Under the pieces are notes generated by a model. The model ran no database searches and had not been told where the DNA came from. It was given only the letters and a program-made list of their open reading frames with translations. The translations under genes were made by a program, and so were the position numbers. This document shows positions 1 to 9,943 of a DNA stretch of 64,000 bases, one piece after another; position 1 is the stretch's first letter, and the number at the start of each line of letters is the position of its first letter. Origin of the DNA: Vicingus serpentipes (lineage in GTDB: Bacteria > Bacteroidota > Bacteroidia > Flavobacteriales_E > Vicingaceae); assembly GCF_007993035.1 (NCBI RefSeq), contig NZ_VOOS01000002.1, forward strand, positions 248,001-312,000. The letters run 5' to 3'.

Positions 1-568
1 ATGAGAAAATAATTGCTGAATAAAATGAAGGCACAGACATCCCTAATATAGAAGAAAAAAGGAGGGATTGATCCATCCATGTATTCTGTTTTAATGCTGC
101 AAAAATTCCAAAAATAATACCAATAATTGTTGCTAATAACATTGCTGCAGTAGCTAACACTGCTGTTTCCAACAAGTAATCACTTAATATTTCAGATACT
201 TTCCTCTTTGTTTGGTAAGACCTTCTTAAATATGGAGTTTTAAAAACCAATACACTGGATTCCCCATAGTTCATTATTTCTGAATAATCGTATTTATCAG
301 GGTCTAGATATAAATAATGCTCTGTGTTTTTGTCATGAACCGATAATGGTGACAAATCATTCAAATACATCATAAATTGTGTTGACAAAGGCTGATCTAA
401 TCCTAAATCTTTTTGAATAACTCTCAATGATTCTTCATCTGCACGCTGCCCCATTAACATACGAGCTGGATCACCTGGCAAAACGTTAAATAATAAAAAT
501 ACAACAGTTATTACTCCGGCTAAAACCAGAAATCCATAAAGAACCCTTTTAATAATAAACTGTAACAA
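1..568 (-). CDS. ABC transporter permease, DppB/OppB type (partial, C-terminus outside window)
   Basis: Translating the minus strand from a TTG at 568 gives LLQFIIKRVLYGFLVLAGV, a first membrane helix, then LPGDPARMLMGQRADEES, which matches the start of inner-membrane permeases of peptide/nickel ABC importers. The frame stays open to base 1, giving about 189 residues, and the last visible part (ATIIGIIFGIFAALKQNTW) is the second helix region. The start is TTG because no in-frame ATG or GTG lies close by and the first helix begins at once. It begins 10 bp after the stop of the DoxX-type gene, so the two may be co-transcribed. The transported substrate cannot be told from this fragment. Confidence 0.85.
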   Translation of the reverse strand, partial: MLQFIIKRVLYGFLVLAGVITVVFLLFNVLPGDPARMLMGQRADEESLRVIQKDLGLDQPLSTQFMMYLNDLSPLSVHDKNTEHYLYLDPDKYDYSEIMNYGESSVLVFKTPYLRRSYQTKRKVSEILSDYLLETAVLATAAMLLATIIGIIFGIFAALKQNTWMDQSLLFSSILGMSVPSFYSAIIFS

Positions 569-578
569 ATTCTATATT

Positions 579-2054
579 TTACTTTAAATATTCAGTTTTA
601 ACTTCTTCGTAATCAGGCAACTGATTCACATTCCATTTACCTACAACAATACCTTCTTTTAGCAATAAAACTCCAGGATTTGCTCTTACAATTGTTTTTA
701 ATGTAATTGCATCACATGAGAAAAAATCTATTGCTACACCTTCGTTTTGTTTAAGCTTCTCTACTTCACTTTGTAATGAAGCTGTCAATCCAATAATATA
801 ATTACCGTCATTATTACATTGGTCAACAAATGTATTAATCTTTTTGTAAGATGTTAAATTGGTTTTGTTTAAATCGTATGCAACAACTAAAAATAAATAA
901 CCCGGTTCAGCTAAATAATCTTGAGCATAATCATTTCCATCCTCTCCAACCATAGTAAAATCAGTTATTGCAGGATGATCTCCAGCGACAATTAATTTTG
1001 TTTGCCTATCACTAAACTCATAATTTTTATCGTCCCAAGGATAATTACTTTCAGTAAATTCTTCTACTTTTCCTGTAGTTTTGTTTAAGTAGAAAAAAAT
1101 GTTTTCATAAACATCTGGTTGAGCTCCTTCTGGCAATACCATTTGCTCTGGAATATTTTTACCAACTGCATAAGCTCTATAGTCTCTAATTGGTAAACTA
1201 TTGTAAGTATAGTAAATAAATCCTAGAGTAATAATTGCTGCAAAAATCATTGGTAAAAACTGAGTGATTACCGATTTAATTAATGGCTTTAAAGCCATAT
1301 ACCCACCTATTCCAACCAATGTAAAAATTAAAGGAAAATACCAATCGAAAACCCAAGAGTAAAAACCAACAAAAACAAATGCAGGGATCAAAATAATAGC
1401 ATCATCTCTAAGGCTATTATATTTTAATTTATGACGTTGCAAAAACACAGGAATCAACAATATCATTAAAATTAAGTCCTTGTTAAACGATTCCCAGGGA
1501 GTTAAACTACGTCCTAAAGAACCTTTCATTGCATCTCCAAAACAACCACAATCGGTTACACATTGTACCGGTAACTTTTCTTGAAATACAACATCTTTTT
1601 CATTTTCTTCGATAATTTCAATAGGCATTCCCTCATCCATTCTACTCATCATTCTAGTATATTCTGGCGAAGAAACACTTAAGGTTGTATTTTGATTATA
1701 TGAAGCTGTAGGATCACAAGTTGCAGTGTGAAGGGTTAAAAAGAAAAACATTACAGTTAACCCAAGTAATGAAAATACTGTGATTTTAATTCGGGTACCA
1801 AATAATAATGCAAAACCTAAAATAATTTCCAAGGCACACATAATTAAAGCTAACAATAATGCGTGCTCCATTAAAAATTCAAGTGAAAATGAATCCCAAC
1901 CTATCATGTTACGAACACGAAAAGCCAAAGCTCCATTTTCGAAATATTCTTCTAGCTTATAGCTAAAACCTAAAACGTCGTTAGCTTTAATTAAACCCGA
2001 CACAATAAATAATGAGCCTACTAATATTCGTGATATGTTTGCTACTAATTTCAT
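579..2054 (-). CDS. DoxX/MauE-like multi-pass membrane protein (BT_3928 family)
   Basis: A 491-residue integral membrane protein. The N-terminal third has the DoxX-like helices (ILVGSLFIVSGLIKANDVLG, then ALIMCALEIILGFALLFGT) and a cysteine-bearing stretch TDCGCFGDAMKGSLGRSLTP, characteristic of the Bacteroidota BT_3928/DoxX proteins. More helices follow near residues 220-300. The last 170 residues are soluble and look thioredoxin-like in layout, ending in a segment that reads like a redox-fold strand (ANPGVLLLKEGIVVGKWN) but without a CxxC. The role is unknown; DoxX relatives are linked to membrane redox processes. It precedes the ABC permease by 10 bp. Family assignment is confident, function is not. 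Confidence 0.8.
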   Translation of the reverse strand: MKLVANISRILVGSLFIVSGLIKANDVLGFSYKLEEYFENGALAFRVRNMIGWDSFSLEFLMEHALLLALIMCALEIILGFALLFGTRIKITVFSLLGLTVMFFFLTLHTATCDPTASYNQNTTLSVSSPEYTRMMSRMDEGMPIEIIEENEKDVVFQEKLPVQCVTDCGCFGDAMKGSLGRSLTPWESFNKDLILMILLIPVFLQRHKLKYNSLRDDAIILIPAFVFVGFYSWVFDWYFPLIFTLVGIGGYMALKPLIKSVITQFLPMIFAAIITLGFIYYTYNSLPIRDYRAYAVGKNIPEQMVLPEGAQPDVYENIFFYLNKTTGKVEEFTESNYPWDDKNYEFSDRQTKLIVAGDHPAITDFTMVGEDGNDYAQDYLAEPGYLFLVVAYDLNKTNLTSYKKINTFVDQCNNDGNYIIGLTASLQSEVEKLKQNEGVAIDFFSCDAITLKTIVRANPGVLLLKEGIVVGKWNVNQLPDYEEVKTEYLK

Positions 2055-2140
2055 TTTTCTTCGTTTAAAAAATCAAAACTATTTTTTAAACATTTACCTC
2101 TTAGTGTTTTAACAATATTTAACGCTTTTTTAACCAAGCT

Positions 2141-2683
2141 TTACTTTTGCTCTTCAATTTTAATCAATGCAAAAACAGCATAATTAATCATGTCAGAATA
2201 ATTGGCATCAATCCCTTCTGAAATTAAGGTTTTACCATCGTTATCTTCTATTTGTTTTGTTCGCAACAATTTCATTAAAATTAAATCGGTTAACGAACTT
2301 AAACGCATATCTCTCCACGCCTCATCATAATCATGATTTTTATTCTCCATTAAGCTTTTAGCAGCTATAAAATGTTTATCGTAAAGGTTTTTAGCTTCAT
2401 CAAAAGCCAGTTCTGTATTTTCATTATAACCCAACTCTAATTGAACCAACGCCATAATGCAATAGTTAACAATACCAATATATTCTGAACGAACACCTTC
2501 ATCAACCTTACTCATTCCTTTCTCTTCAATACTTCTGATACGTTTTGCCTTAATAAAAATTTGATCGGTTAGCGAACTTGTTCTTAAAATTCGCCAAGCA
2601 CTACCATAATCTTTCATTTTTTTTGTAAAAATGTCGCTACAAATCTTTATTATTGAATCGTATTGTTCAGAAGTATTACTCAT
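2141..2683 (-). CDS. DUF1599 (Nmad1) domain protein
   Basis: 180 residues made of two copies of the same unit: KKMKDYGSAWRILRTSSLTD near residue 22 and KNHDYDEAWRDMRLSSLTDL near residue 115. Each has the KDYG/DY..AWR..R.SSLTD pattern of DUF1599 (nucleotide modification associated domain 1), a helical family with an all-alpha NTP-pyrophosphatase look. Biochemistry is not established to my knowledge. It is divergent from folP, with only 15 bp between start codons, so promoters must lie inside one or both genes. A link with folate or nucleotide metabolism is an inference from position only. Confidence 0.8.
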   Translation of the reverse strand: MSNTSEQYDSIIKICSDIFTKKMKDYGSAWRILRTSSLTDQIFIKAKRIRSIEEKGMSKVDEGVRSEYIGIVNYCIMALVQLELGYNENTELAFDEAKNLYDKHFIAAKSLMENKNHDYDEAWRDMRLSSLTDLILMKLLRTKQIEDNDGKTLISEGIDANYSDMINYAVFALIKIEEQK

Positions 2684-2698
2684 TATTGATCTTTAATT

Positions 2699-3577
2699 AT
2701 GTTAACCATAGAAACGACGCAAGATACATTTTTTTTGAAAAAAAATACAATAAACTGTAAAGGCAAACTGCTAAATTTAGACGAATTGGTAGTTATGGGG
2801 ATACTAAACCTTACTCCTGACTCTTTTTTTGATGGTGGTTTATTAAATAACAACCAAGAGATTATAGAAAAAGTACAAAAAATGCTAAGCGATGGCGCTA
2901 CTATAATTGATATTGGTGGTTATTCTTCTCGACCAGGAGCTGCAGAAGTAAGTGAAAAAGATGAATTAGATCGGGTTATTCCTATTATTAAATTATTAAT
3001 AAAACAATTTCCTGAGATAATAATTTCGATAGATACGTTTAGAAGTAACGTTGCCAAACAAGCTATTAATGCTGGTGCAGCAATAATTAACGATATTTCG
3101 GCTGGAAATATGGATGCCAACATGTTTGCAACCGTAAAAGAATTGCAAGTGCCTTATATTATTATGCACATGCAAGGCACACCTCAAACCATGCAAGAAA
3201 AACCTACTTATAAAAATGTAACACTTGAAGTAATTGATTTTTTTGCCAAAAAAGTAAATGAATTAAACAAACTAGGCATTAACGATATTATTATTGACCC
3301 TGGTTTTGGTTTTGGTAAAACGATTGAACACAATTATGAATTACTTAACCACTTAGCAGATTTTGAAATTTTAGAATTACCTGTTTTAGTTGGTTTCTCT
3401 CGTAAATCGATGATAAACAAAGTAATAAAAACCACACCACAAGAAGCTTTAAATGGCACTACTACTTTAAACACTTTAGCATTAAGCAAAGGCGCTAACA
3501 TATTGCGTGTGCACGATGTTTTAGAGACTAAACAAGTTGTAGATTTGTATAAAAAAATGAAAGTAAATACAATATGA
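2699..3577 (+). CDS. folP: dihydropteroate synthase
   Basis: 292 residues, a TIM-barrel enzyme that joins p-aminobenzoate to the pterin pyrophosphate in folate synthesis. Visible signatures: MGILNLTPDSFFDGG (first signature, pyrophosphate-binding Asn), DGATIIDIGGYSSRPGA (second signature), SIDTFRSNVAKQAINAGA, IINDISAG, IIMHMQGTPQTMQ, DIIIDPGFGFGKT, LVGFSRKSMI and the C-terminal LRVHDV. Length and order fit the family fully. Its last four bases overlap the start of the SDR/DUF2867 gene (ATGA), suggesting translational coupling of the three plus-strand genes that follow. Confidence 0.97.
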   Translation: MLTIETTQDTFFLKKNTINCKGKLLNLDELVVMGILNLTPDSFFDGGLLNNNQEIIEKVQKMLSDGATIIDIGGYSSRPGAAEVSEKDELDRVIPIIKLLIKQFPEIIISIDTFRSNVAKQAINAGAAIINDISAGNMDANMFATVKELQVPYIIMHMQGTPQTMQEKPTYKNVTLEVIDFFAKKVNELNKLGINDIIIDPGFGFGKTIEHNYELLNHLADFEILELPVLVGFSRKSMINKVIKTTPQEALNGTTTLNTLALSKGANILRVHDVLETKQVVDLYKKMKVNTI

Positions 3578-4998
3578 AAATACTCTTAACTGGAGCATCT
3601 GGATATATAGGAAAAAGACTACTACCGGTATTAATTGAGTCTGGACATGATGTTATTTGCTGTGTAAGAGATATTAATAGATTTAATCCGCCTGAGTCAA
3701 TAAAATCAAGAATTAAAATTATTCAAGCTGATTTATTAGATAAAGAATCTTTAAATGTAATACCAAAAGATATTGACGGTGCTTATTATTTAGTTCATTC
3801 CATGTCAACTTCTTCAAATTATAATAGGCTAGAAAGTGAATCAGCAAAGAATTTTAGACTTACTTTAAATGAAACAAAAGTAAACCATGTTGTATATTTA
3901 AGCGGAATTGTTAATGAAACTGAATTATCAAAACACTTAATATCTAGGAAAAATGTTGAAACAGAACTAAGTAAGGGCAAATATAATTTTACAACTTTAA
4001 GAGCTGGAATAATAATAGGATCAGGAAGTGCATCTTTTGAAATTATGAGGGATTTAGTGGAAAAACTACCAATAATGGTAACTCCTAAATGGTTAAACAC
4101 AAAATGTCAACCAATAGGAATTTCAGATGTCATTAAATTTCTTTCAAAATCTATTTTTAACCCTAAAACATTTAATGAAAATTTTGATATTGGAGGTCCT
4201 GATATTTTGTCTTATAAAGACATGCTTTTGATTCTAGGGAAGAAAAGAAATTTAAAACGACTAATCTACATAGTTCCTGTAATGACTCCTAAGCTATCTT
4301 CATACTGGCTCTACTTTGTTACATCGACTTCTTACAAGTTAGCTATTGCTTTAGTAAACAGCATGAAAATTGAAGTCGTATGCCGAAACAACAAAATTAA
4401 CAAGCTATTAAATATTGAACCTATATCTTACGAAGATTCAATTGAGAAAGCTTTTAGCAAGATCGAAAGAAATGAAGTGATTTCAAGCTGGAAAGATGCT
4501 TTTATAAGTAGTGAGTTTGTTTTTAATATTTCTGACTTTATTCAAATTCCAACTTTTGGTTGTTTTAAAGATATTAAAGAGCGTACTATAACAAACCGAG
4601 AGAATACTATTAATAAGATTTGGAGTATTGGAGGAGAAAATGGCTGGTATTATGGAAACTGGTTATGGAAACTACGTGGTTTTATAGACAAACTCTTTGG
4701 AGGTGTTGGGCTTAGAAGAGGTAGAACATCATCAGACTCAATAAATACTGGAGATGCATTGGATTTTTGGAGAGTTTTATATGCTAATAAAAGTGAAGGA
4801 ATTTTAGTGCTTTATGCAGAAATGAAATTACCCGGAGAAGCATGGCTTGAATTTAGAGTTAAGGATAATAAATTAACACAGACAGCAACTTTTAGACCTT
4901 TAGGACTTACAGGTAGATTATATTGGTATGCAGTACTTCCATTTCATGGATTCATTTTTAACGGAATGATACATAAATTAACAACAGCAAAATCATAA
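3574..4998 (+). CDS. SDR-family NAD(P)-binding protein with C-terminal DUF2867
   Basis: 474 residues. The N-terminus is an atypical short-chain dehydrogenase Rossmann fold: LLTGASGYIGKRLLPVLIES carries the GxxGxxG motif, followed by YYLVHSMS and NHVVYLSGI. Residues beyond about 320 match DUF2867, with SIGGENGWYYGNWLWKLRG and GLRRGR typical of that domain, ending in WYAVLPFHGFIFNGMIHK. Such fusions are common in bacteria, and the substrate is unknown. The gene is sandwiched without gaps between folP (4-nt overlap) and the pseudouridine synthase (1-nt overlap), so it belongs to a translationally coupled trio. Confidence 0.87.
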   Translation: MKILLTGASGYIGKRLLPVLIESGHDVICCVRDINRFNPPESIKSRIKIIQADLLDKESLNVIPKDIDGAYYLVHSMSTSSNYNRLESESAKNFRLTLNETKVNHVVYLSGIVNETELSKHLISRKNVETELSKGKYNFTTLRAGIIIGSGSASFEIMRDLVEKLPIMVTPKWLNTKCQPIGISDVIKFLSKSIFNPKTFNENFDIGGPDILSYKDMLLILGKKRNLKRLIYIVPVMTPKLSSYWLYFVTSTSYKLAIALVNSMKIEVVCRNNKINKLLNIEPISYEDSIEKAFSKIERNEVISSWKDAFISSEFVFNISDFIQIPTFGCFKDIKERTITNRENTINKIWSIGGENGWYYGNWLWKLRGFIDKLFGGVGLRRGRTSSDSINTGDALDFWRVLYANKSEGILVLYAEMKLPGEAWLEFRVKDNKLTQTATFRPLGLTGRLYWYAVLPFHGFIFNGMIHKLTTAKS

Positions 4999-5564
4999 TG
5001 CACCACCATTACATCTTATATAAACCCGATGGCTACATTAGTCAGCTTACTGAGAATGCAGGGCATAAAAAAAAGCTATTAGGCGAATTGTTTGATTTTA
5101 CTGAAGGAACAATGGCAATTGGAAGATTAGATGAGGCTTCGGAAGGTTTGTTATTATTAACTACCGATGGAAAAATGAGTGAAGCCATTCGTAGTAAAAA
5201 AGTAGAGAAAGAGTATTATGCACAAGTTAATGGAAATATAACTTTTGAAGCAGTTGAACAATTGCAAAATGGTGTGGAAATTGGAATAGAAGGAGAAAAA
5301 TACACTACCCTACCTTGTACTGCTTTTCGATTAACCAATACACCTGATTTACCGAAAAGAAACAAAAAAATTAGAGACGATAGACACGGCCCTACAAGTT
5401 GGGTTTCCATTACTGTGAACGAAGGTAAGTTTCGTCAAGTTCGTAAAATGACTGCGGCAGTAGGTTTTCCCACACTTCGGTTAGTTCGTGTTCGTATTGG
5501 CAATATAAAACTAGAGAATTTAAACGCTGGCGAAGTTAAAGAAGTTGATTGTTTTGATTATTGA
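4998..5564 (+). CDS. RluE/RsuA-family pseudouridine synthase
   Basis: 188 residues without an N-terminal S4 domain, the layout of RluE-like enzymes that modify 23S rRNA. The catalytic motif is IGRLDEASEGLLLLTTDG, with the nucleophilic Asp in GRLD. Further family blocks are VEKEYYAQV and EGKFRQVRKMTAAVGFPTLR. The start ATG overlaps the preceding stop (TAATG). Which uridine is modified cannot be settled by sequence reading alone; RluE (E. coli U2457) is the closest named relative by architecture. Confidence 0.9.
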   Translation: MHHHYILYKPDGYISQLTENAGHKKKLLGELFDFTEGTMAIGRLDEASEGLLLLTTDGKMSEAIRSKKVEKEYYAQVNGNITFEAVEQLQNGVEIGIEGEKYTTLPCTAFRLTNTPDLPKRNKKIRDDRHGPTSWVSITVNEGKFRQVRKMTAAVGFPTLRLVRVRIGNIKLENLNAGEVKEVDCFDY

Positions 5565-5569
5565 ATAAA

Positions 5570-5628
5570 AAGTGATTGAGCAATAAAGTGAGTATCATTT
5601 TTCAATAATCTCTATTACTCAACCACTT
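5570..5628. terminator. imperfect inverted repeat between convergent genes (possible terminator)
   Basis: Arms 5570-5588 and 5610-5628 are 19 nt with three mismatches, separated by 21 nt. All three mismatches become G-U wobbles when read on the minus strand. It lies between the RluE-like gene and the convergent chitinase gene. There is no clean T-run, so terminator function is only possible. Confidence 0.4.
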
Positions 5629-5646
5629 CATCATCTTTTTACTTAA

Positions 5647-7242
5647 CTACTCCAAAAAAGCTTTTTTAGTAATCAGTTGATTAATACCTTCAAATTGTAA
5701 AATATAAACACCTGTATTATTTATTTTAGATAACATAACCGTATTATTTCCTTTACCTACCATTAAATCTTCAATCAACCGACCTTGTAAGCTATAGATT
5801 TTAATATTTCTTACTTCCTCTTTATTAGAGATAAATGTTAATCGGTTTTTAGCTACAAAAAAAGTAAATTCATTTTCAGTTTCCATTTCATTAATACCTA
5901 CTGTACAACCTGCCCCTTCTGAACAATCATTTACTTCTAACCAAACGCTATTAGAACCTGGTGATTCTCCGGGGTTTGCCCACCATTGGTTTTCCCAAAC
6001 TTTACAGTTTGCATAAACTTGAGTTCCAGCTGTAGGATAACTCAGACTAACATCATACTCACTAACACCACAATATGTGTTTCCACCTCCTCCACCTGAA
6101 GTACAACCAGTAGAGCCACCCGTATAGGTAACAAGTGAATAATCATTAGCATCTGCAACTGCAGTAGATTCAGCAACCCCATTTAGAACTTTACTCGCTA
6201 CATTTAAATACGAATAACCTGAACTTGATGCATCTGCTAATAATACTTGCCAAATCATTATTCCATCATTATCACCTACTCTATTTGGATGAGCTGAAAT
6301 ATGCTCTGACAATGATGCAACATTAGTGTGTGTATAAGTATAATAAGGCCCCCAAGGTTCATTTGGAAAATGAACGCCTGCTGCAACCTTAAAACCATAA
6401 ATTTCTGCATAGTAAGCATAAGCATCATACATAATGCTTCTATTGGTACTTGCACCAGTATTATAACCTTGAAAAGCAATTAAATCTATTTTATCGCCCA
6501 CTGCCTGCATTACAGGTATCATATGACCTGTAGATGAAAAACCAAACAAGTTAATTCCATTTGTTGATACAGTTCCGTTATACAAGTTTGCATCGGTTTC
6601 TCCAGTTAAACTATTTCTATTTGCATAAGCATAAGGAGATGCCGCATCATCATTAGTTTGACCACCTAAAGCACCTACACCTGCTGGTGCGCATGCTAAA
6701 ATATAACCTTCATTTTTAGGCATCAAAGCTCTCGAATTCGTGAAAAAATCGATGAAGTGTTGAACATTTGTAGTGTTTCCAATATTTCCAAAAGAACCAT
6801 TAGGTTCAAAATCCCAATCAATTCCAACAAAACCCATATCATCTACCAAATCTTTTATTTGTTGATAGTTAATATTATTATAGACCGAACTACTATTCCA
6901 AAATGTTTCTCCCCCTATTGATAGAATTACATGTATCCCTCTGTCTTTAAGAGCTGAAACACTTTCTTTTAATGAACACCCATCATAAGGAACTTCTATT
7001 CCTGTTCCTGATATATCATATGAACCTTTTAAATAGGTTAAATCTGGTTTTGCAAAAGAGAGAAATACAAAGTTTACAAGAGCAGGAACTTCTCTTAATT
7101 TAGAGTTTTGACCTGTAGCTGCCCAGCTTTCTGACCAAGATGGAAAATAACCTAAAACAATAGGTTCATTAAAATTAAAAGCTTGTCCGTAAAGTTGAAC
7201 ACCACAACACAGTGTGATAATACTAATTAATAGTTTTTTCAT
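5647..7242 (-). CDS. secreted GH18 chitinase with chitin-binding module and T9SS sorting domain
   Basis: 531 residues. A signal peptide (MKKLLISIITLCCGVQLYGQ) leads into a GH18 barrel: IVLGYFPSWSE, VILSIGGETFW and VGIDWDFEP near residues 139-146. The DxDxE core, including the acid Glu146, is kept, but the first Asp of the usual DGxDxDxE is Val. A glycine-rich linker near 385 is followed by a CBM5/12-like module (VYANCKVWENQWWANPGES). The last ~80 residues (FTFFVAKNRLTFISN, IKIYSLQGRLIEDL, VYILQFEGINQLITKKAFLE) are a type A T9SS C-terminal domain. The enzyme is probably exported across the outer membrane to degrade chitin. Confidence 0.92.
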   Translation of the reverse strand: MKKLLISIITLCCGVQLYGQAFNFNEPIVLGYFPSWSESWAATGQNSKLREVPALVNFVFLSFAKPDLTYLKGSYDISGTGIEVPYDGCSLKESVSALKDRGIHVILSIGGETFWNSSSVYNNINYQQIKDLVDDMGFVGIDWDFEPNGSFGNIGNTTNVQHFIDFFTNSRALMPKNEGYILACAPAGVGALGGQTNDDAASPYAYANRNSLTGETDANLYNGTVSTNGINLFGFSSTGHMIPVMQAVGDKIDLIAFQGYNTGASTNRSIMYDAYAYYAEIYGFKVAAGVHFPNEPWGPYYTYTHTNVASLSEHISAHPNRVGDNDGIMIWQVLLADASSSGYSYLNVASKVLNGVAESTAVADANDYSLVTYTGGSTGCTSGGGGGNTYCGVSEYDVSLSYPTAGTQVYANCKVWENQWWANPGESPGSNSVWLEVNDCSEGAGCTVGINEMETENEFTFFVAKNRLTFISNKEEVRNIKIYSLQGRLIEDLMVGKGNNTVMLSKINNTGVYILQFEGINQLITKKAFLE

Positions 7243-7343
7243 TGTTTAAATAGTTTAGTTTGATAGTAAAACTATTTAACTAATGGATTTAAAAATTTTT
7301 TTTTAGCTGTAAAAATTTTGATTATTGTTGAAATCCTAACAAA

Positions 7344-8396
7344 TCACTCGATATTCTTAAATAACCTATTCCATCGGTATTTTTCTCCTGCACCTGTTTT
7401 GTTAGCTGAAAATAGAATTGTTTGTGCTTTTCCTAAAATATGATCTTCGGGCAAAAAACCCCAAAATCGAGAATCAGAACTATTGTGACGATTATCTCCC
7501 ATCATAAAGTAATAGCCCATTTTAAAGGTATAAAACTCAGTTTCATCACCATTAATGATAAACTTGTTTTCTAAAATATCCAATTCATTTTCTTCATAAA
7601 CTTCGATAATTCGTTTATACAAATGGATATTATTGTTATCAAGCTTAACTTCAACACCTTTTTTAGGAACTATTACTTCTCCAAAATAATCTATATTCCA
7701 TCCATAAAATTCATGGTAAGGGAATATATAATCGGCAAAAGAATTTGGGTCTATTTCAATTTTTTTTAGTGATACAACGTAATCTTGTTTTTGCAACACT
7801 TTTGCAACCGAATCAGTCATAGTAAACTCCCAATGATTTTTTAACCCATCCAATCCACCTTCAGTAATATTATACTTTATTAATGTGTCATTAGAAATTA
7901 AAGTATTGGTAACTACCTTATAATTAAACAACATTTTTGGTAATGTAACTTGCTTTTGGTGATTGATATAAACTGCTTTATTCTCTATTTTTAAAGTATC
8001 TCCTGGTAAACCAACACAACGTTTAATATAATAAGAACGATGATCAACAGGAAACTCATCCTCAATTGGATAATTAAAAACTACAACATCATTGTGTTTT
8101 AAAGATGACTCAAAAAAGCGTAAATAAGGCAATTGAATAGCATCTATAAAAGATTTTAATTCAGTAAAGAATGGTAAATATTGATGACTTAATGGAAATG
8201 TTAATGGAGTAACTGGCAATCGAACACCGTAAGTCAGTTTATTTACTAAAATAACATCTCCTGGCAAAAGTGTTTTCTCCATAGAGGATGAAGGAATAGT
8301 AAACACTTCAAAGAAAAAAGCCTTAATAGCCATTACAGTTATTAAGGCAAGTGTTAATGCTTTAATCCAATCTTTTATAACTTTAATTAGTTTCAA
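7344..8396 (-). CDS. lepB: signal peptidase I (short paralogue)
   Basis: 350 residues. One N-terminal helix is followed by [20 protein letters not shown], with nucleophile Ser38, and [15 protein letters not shown], with general base Lys125. The C-terminal box [20 protein letters not shown] completes family S26. The inserted ~150 residues between the last two boxes are usual for Bacteroidota. The start is TTG: the first in-frame ATG would remove most of the membrane anchor. It begins 1 bp after the stop of the longer paralogue and is the last gene of the parA-to-lepB run. It cleaves signal peptides at the periplasmic face. Confidence 0.95.
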   Translation of the reverse strand: MKLIKVIKDWIKALTLALITVMAIKAFFFEVFTIPSSSMEKTLLPGDVILVNKLTYGVRLPVTPLTFPLSHQYLPFFTELKSFIDAIQLPYLRFFESSLKHNDVVVFNYPIEDEFPVDHRSYYIKRCVGLPGDTLKIENKAVYINHQKQVTLPKMLFNYKVVTNTLISNDTLIKYNITEGGLDGLKNHWEFTMTDSVAKVLQKQDYVVSLKKIEIDPNSFADYIFPYHEFYGWNIDYFGEVIVPKKGVEVKLDNNNIHLYKRIIEVYEENELDILENKFIINGDETEFYTFKMGYYFMMGDNRHNSSDSRFWGFLPEDHILGKAQTILFSANKTGAGEKYRWNRLFKNIE

Positions 8397-8397
8397 A

Positions 8398-9927
8398 TTA
8401 ATGAACTAATGAAAACAACCTCTCCCATCTTATTCTTCCTAATTGAGCATCGTAAGATAACCATACAAATACAGCTTTACCAACAATATGGTCTTCAGGA
8501 ACAAATCCCCAATAACGAGAATCTAATGAGTTATGACGGTTATCTCCCATCATCCAGTAATAATCCATTGCAAAAGTATAAGATGTAGCCTCCACTCCAT
8601 CAATGTAAATTTTACCATCAGTTACTTTTAATTCATGCTTCTCGTAATTATGAATAATTCTTTTGTATAGAGGCAAGTTGTTTAAATTCAATTCTACTGT
8701 CATTCCTTTAGCAGGAATTACCATTGGACCAAAATTATCTCGTGTCCAATTGTAGGCTGTATCATTTGGGAAAACAGGTTGATTCTGAAATTTATATACA
8801 TAACCTAATGGTTCTATATTTCTTTCAATAGACTTCACATAAGAAAATTGCTTAACCTTTTCAACTGCTTCATCAGTTAAAGTTAATTCATACTCACCAT
8901 AATCAGATATTTTTTGAACTGGCTCCGTAGTAATGCCTTTTTTCTGCAACATTTTTTCATTAAACCCTGTACCGTCGGTTACAACCTTATAGGTAAACTG
9001 TGCATTCTCATCGAAATAAGCAGGTGCATCATTTATCATCAGTTTTGTATCAACAATTTGTAATTTATCACCTGGTAAACCAACACATCGTTTAATATAG
9101 TTTTCTTGCTTATCTGCCGGACGACCTTTAATTGTAAAATTATTCCAAACAAAATCACGCCCATAATCTCTAACCAATTGGTCGTAAACTTGATTTTGAT
9201 GCTCTAATGCCACAGTATCTCCAGCCGGGAAATTAAATACTACACAATCGTTACGTTCAACATCTCCCATTGCTGGCAGCTTTGTATAAGGGAACTTAAT
9301 CAAATCTGTATAAGACTGACTACCTCCTACTATAGGAACCCATTCTGGGAAACTATGATGTGTAAAAGGAAAACTTACAGGAGTATTCGGAATTCTTGCT
9401 CCATAAGCCATTTTGTTTACAAACAAGAAATCTCCAACTAATAATTTTTGCTCCATAGATGAAGTTGGTATTGTAAATGCCTCCATATACAATCCTCTAA
9501 TTAAAGTTGCTGCAATAACAGCAAATACAATAGCATCCGCCCATTCTCTTTTCTTTGTTTTTTTATACTTCGCTGCTTCTTCATATCCTATAAATTTAAA
9601 ATCATCTTGAAAAGCAATGTATGGTAAATAAATACCAGCAAATACGACTCCTAAAAAGTGTTCAGAGAACTTAACTTTACCAAACAATTTCATCAATTCA
9701 ACTATAATTCCCATCCAAACTACAAAACCTAAAAACGGAACATAATAAATGATCGTCCACCAAAAAGATTTTTTAATTGTTTTTACAGCTAAATGAGTTC
9801 CATAAAATGGAATTAATATTTCATATCCTTTAAACCCCAATTTTTGAAACATTTTGTATAAGCCAATATGAGCTGCTACAAAATAAATAATCGCTAAAAC
9901 GATAAATACTGGTATACTAATTTCCAT
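8398..9927 (-). CDS. lepB: signal peptidase I (long paralogue with N-terminal membrane domain)
   Basis: 509 residues. The first ~120 residues hold three to four hydrophobic helices ([56 protein letters not shown]) resembling the DUF5684 region found ahead of some Bacteroidota LepB proteins. The catalytic part follows: [16 protein letters not shown] with Ser157, [15 protein letters not shown] with Lys279, and [20 protein letters not shown]. Both catalytic residues are present in both paralogues, so neither looks decayed. It lies 16 bp after dapB and 1 bp before the short paralogue. Confidence 0.95.
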   Translation of the reverse strand: MEISIPVFIVLAIIYFVAAHIGLYKMFQKLGFKGYEILIPFYGTHLAVKTIKKSFWWTIIYYVPFLGFVVWMGIIVELMKLFGKVKFSEHFLGVVFAGIYLPYIAFQDDFKFIGYEEAAKYKKTKKREWADAIVFAVIAATLIRGLYMEAFTIPTSSMEQKLLVGDFLFVNKMAYGARIPNTPVSFPFTHHSFPEWVPIVGGSQSYTDLIKFPYTKLPAMGDVERNDCVVFNFPAGDTVALEHQNQVYDQLVRDYGRDFVWNNFTIKGRPADKQENYIKRCVGLPGDKLQIVDTKLMINDAPAYFDENAQFTYKVVTDGTGFNEKMLQKKGITTEPVQKISDYGEYELTLTDEAVEKVKQFSYVKSIERNIEPLGYVYKFQNQPVFPNDTAYNWTRDNFGPMVIPAKGMTVELNLNNLPLYKRIIHNYEKHELKVTDGKIYIDGVEATSYTFAMDYYWMMGDNRHNSLDSRYWGFVPEDHIVGKAVFVWLSYDAQLGRIRWERLFSLVH

Positions 9928-9943
9928 AGTTTATTTATTTTTT

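Noticed and set aside
7243-7343. Possible terminator after the second lepB gene
   Set aside because: Only A/T runs, with no convincing stem.
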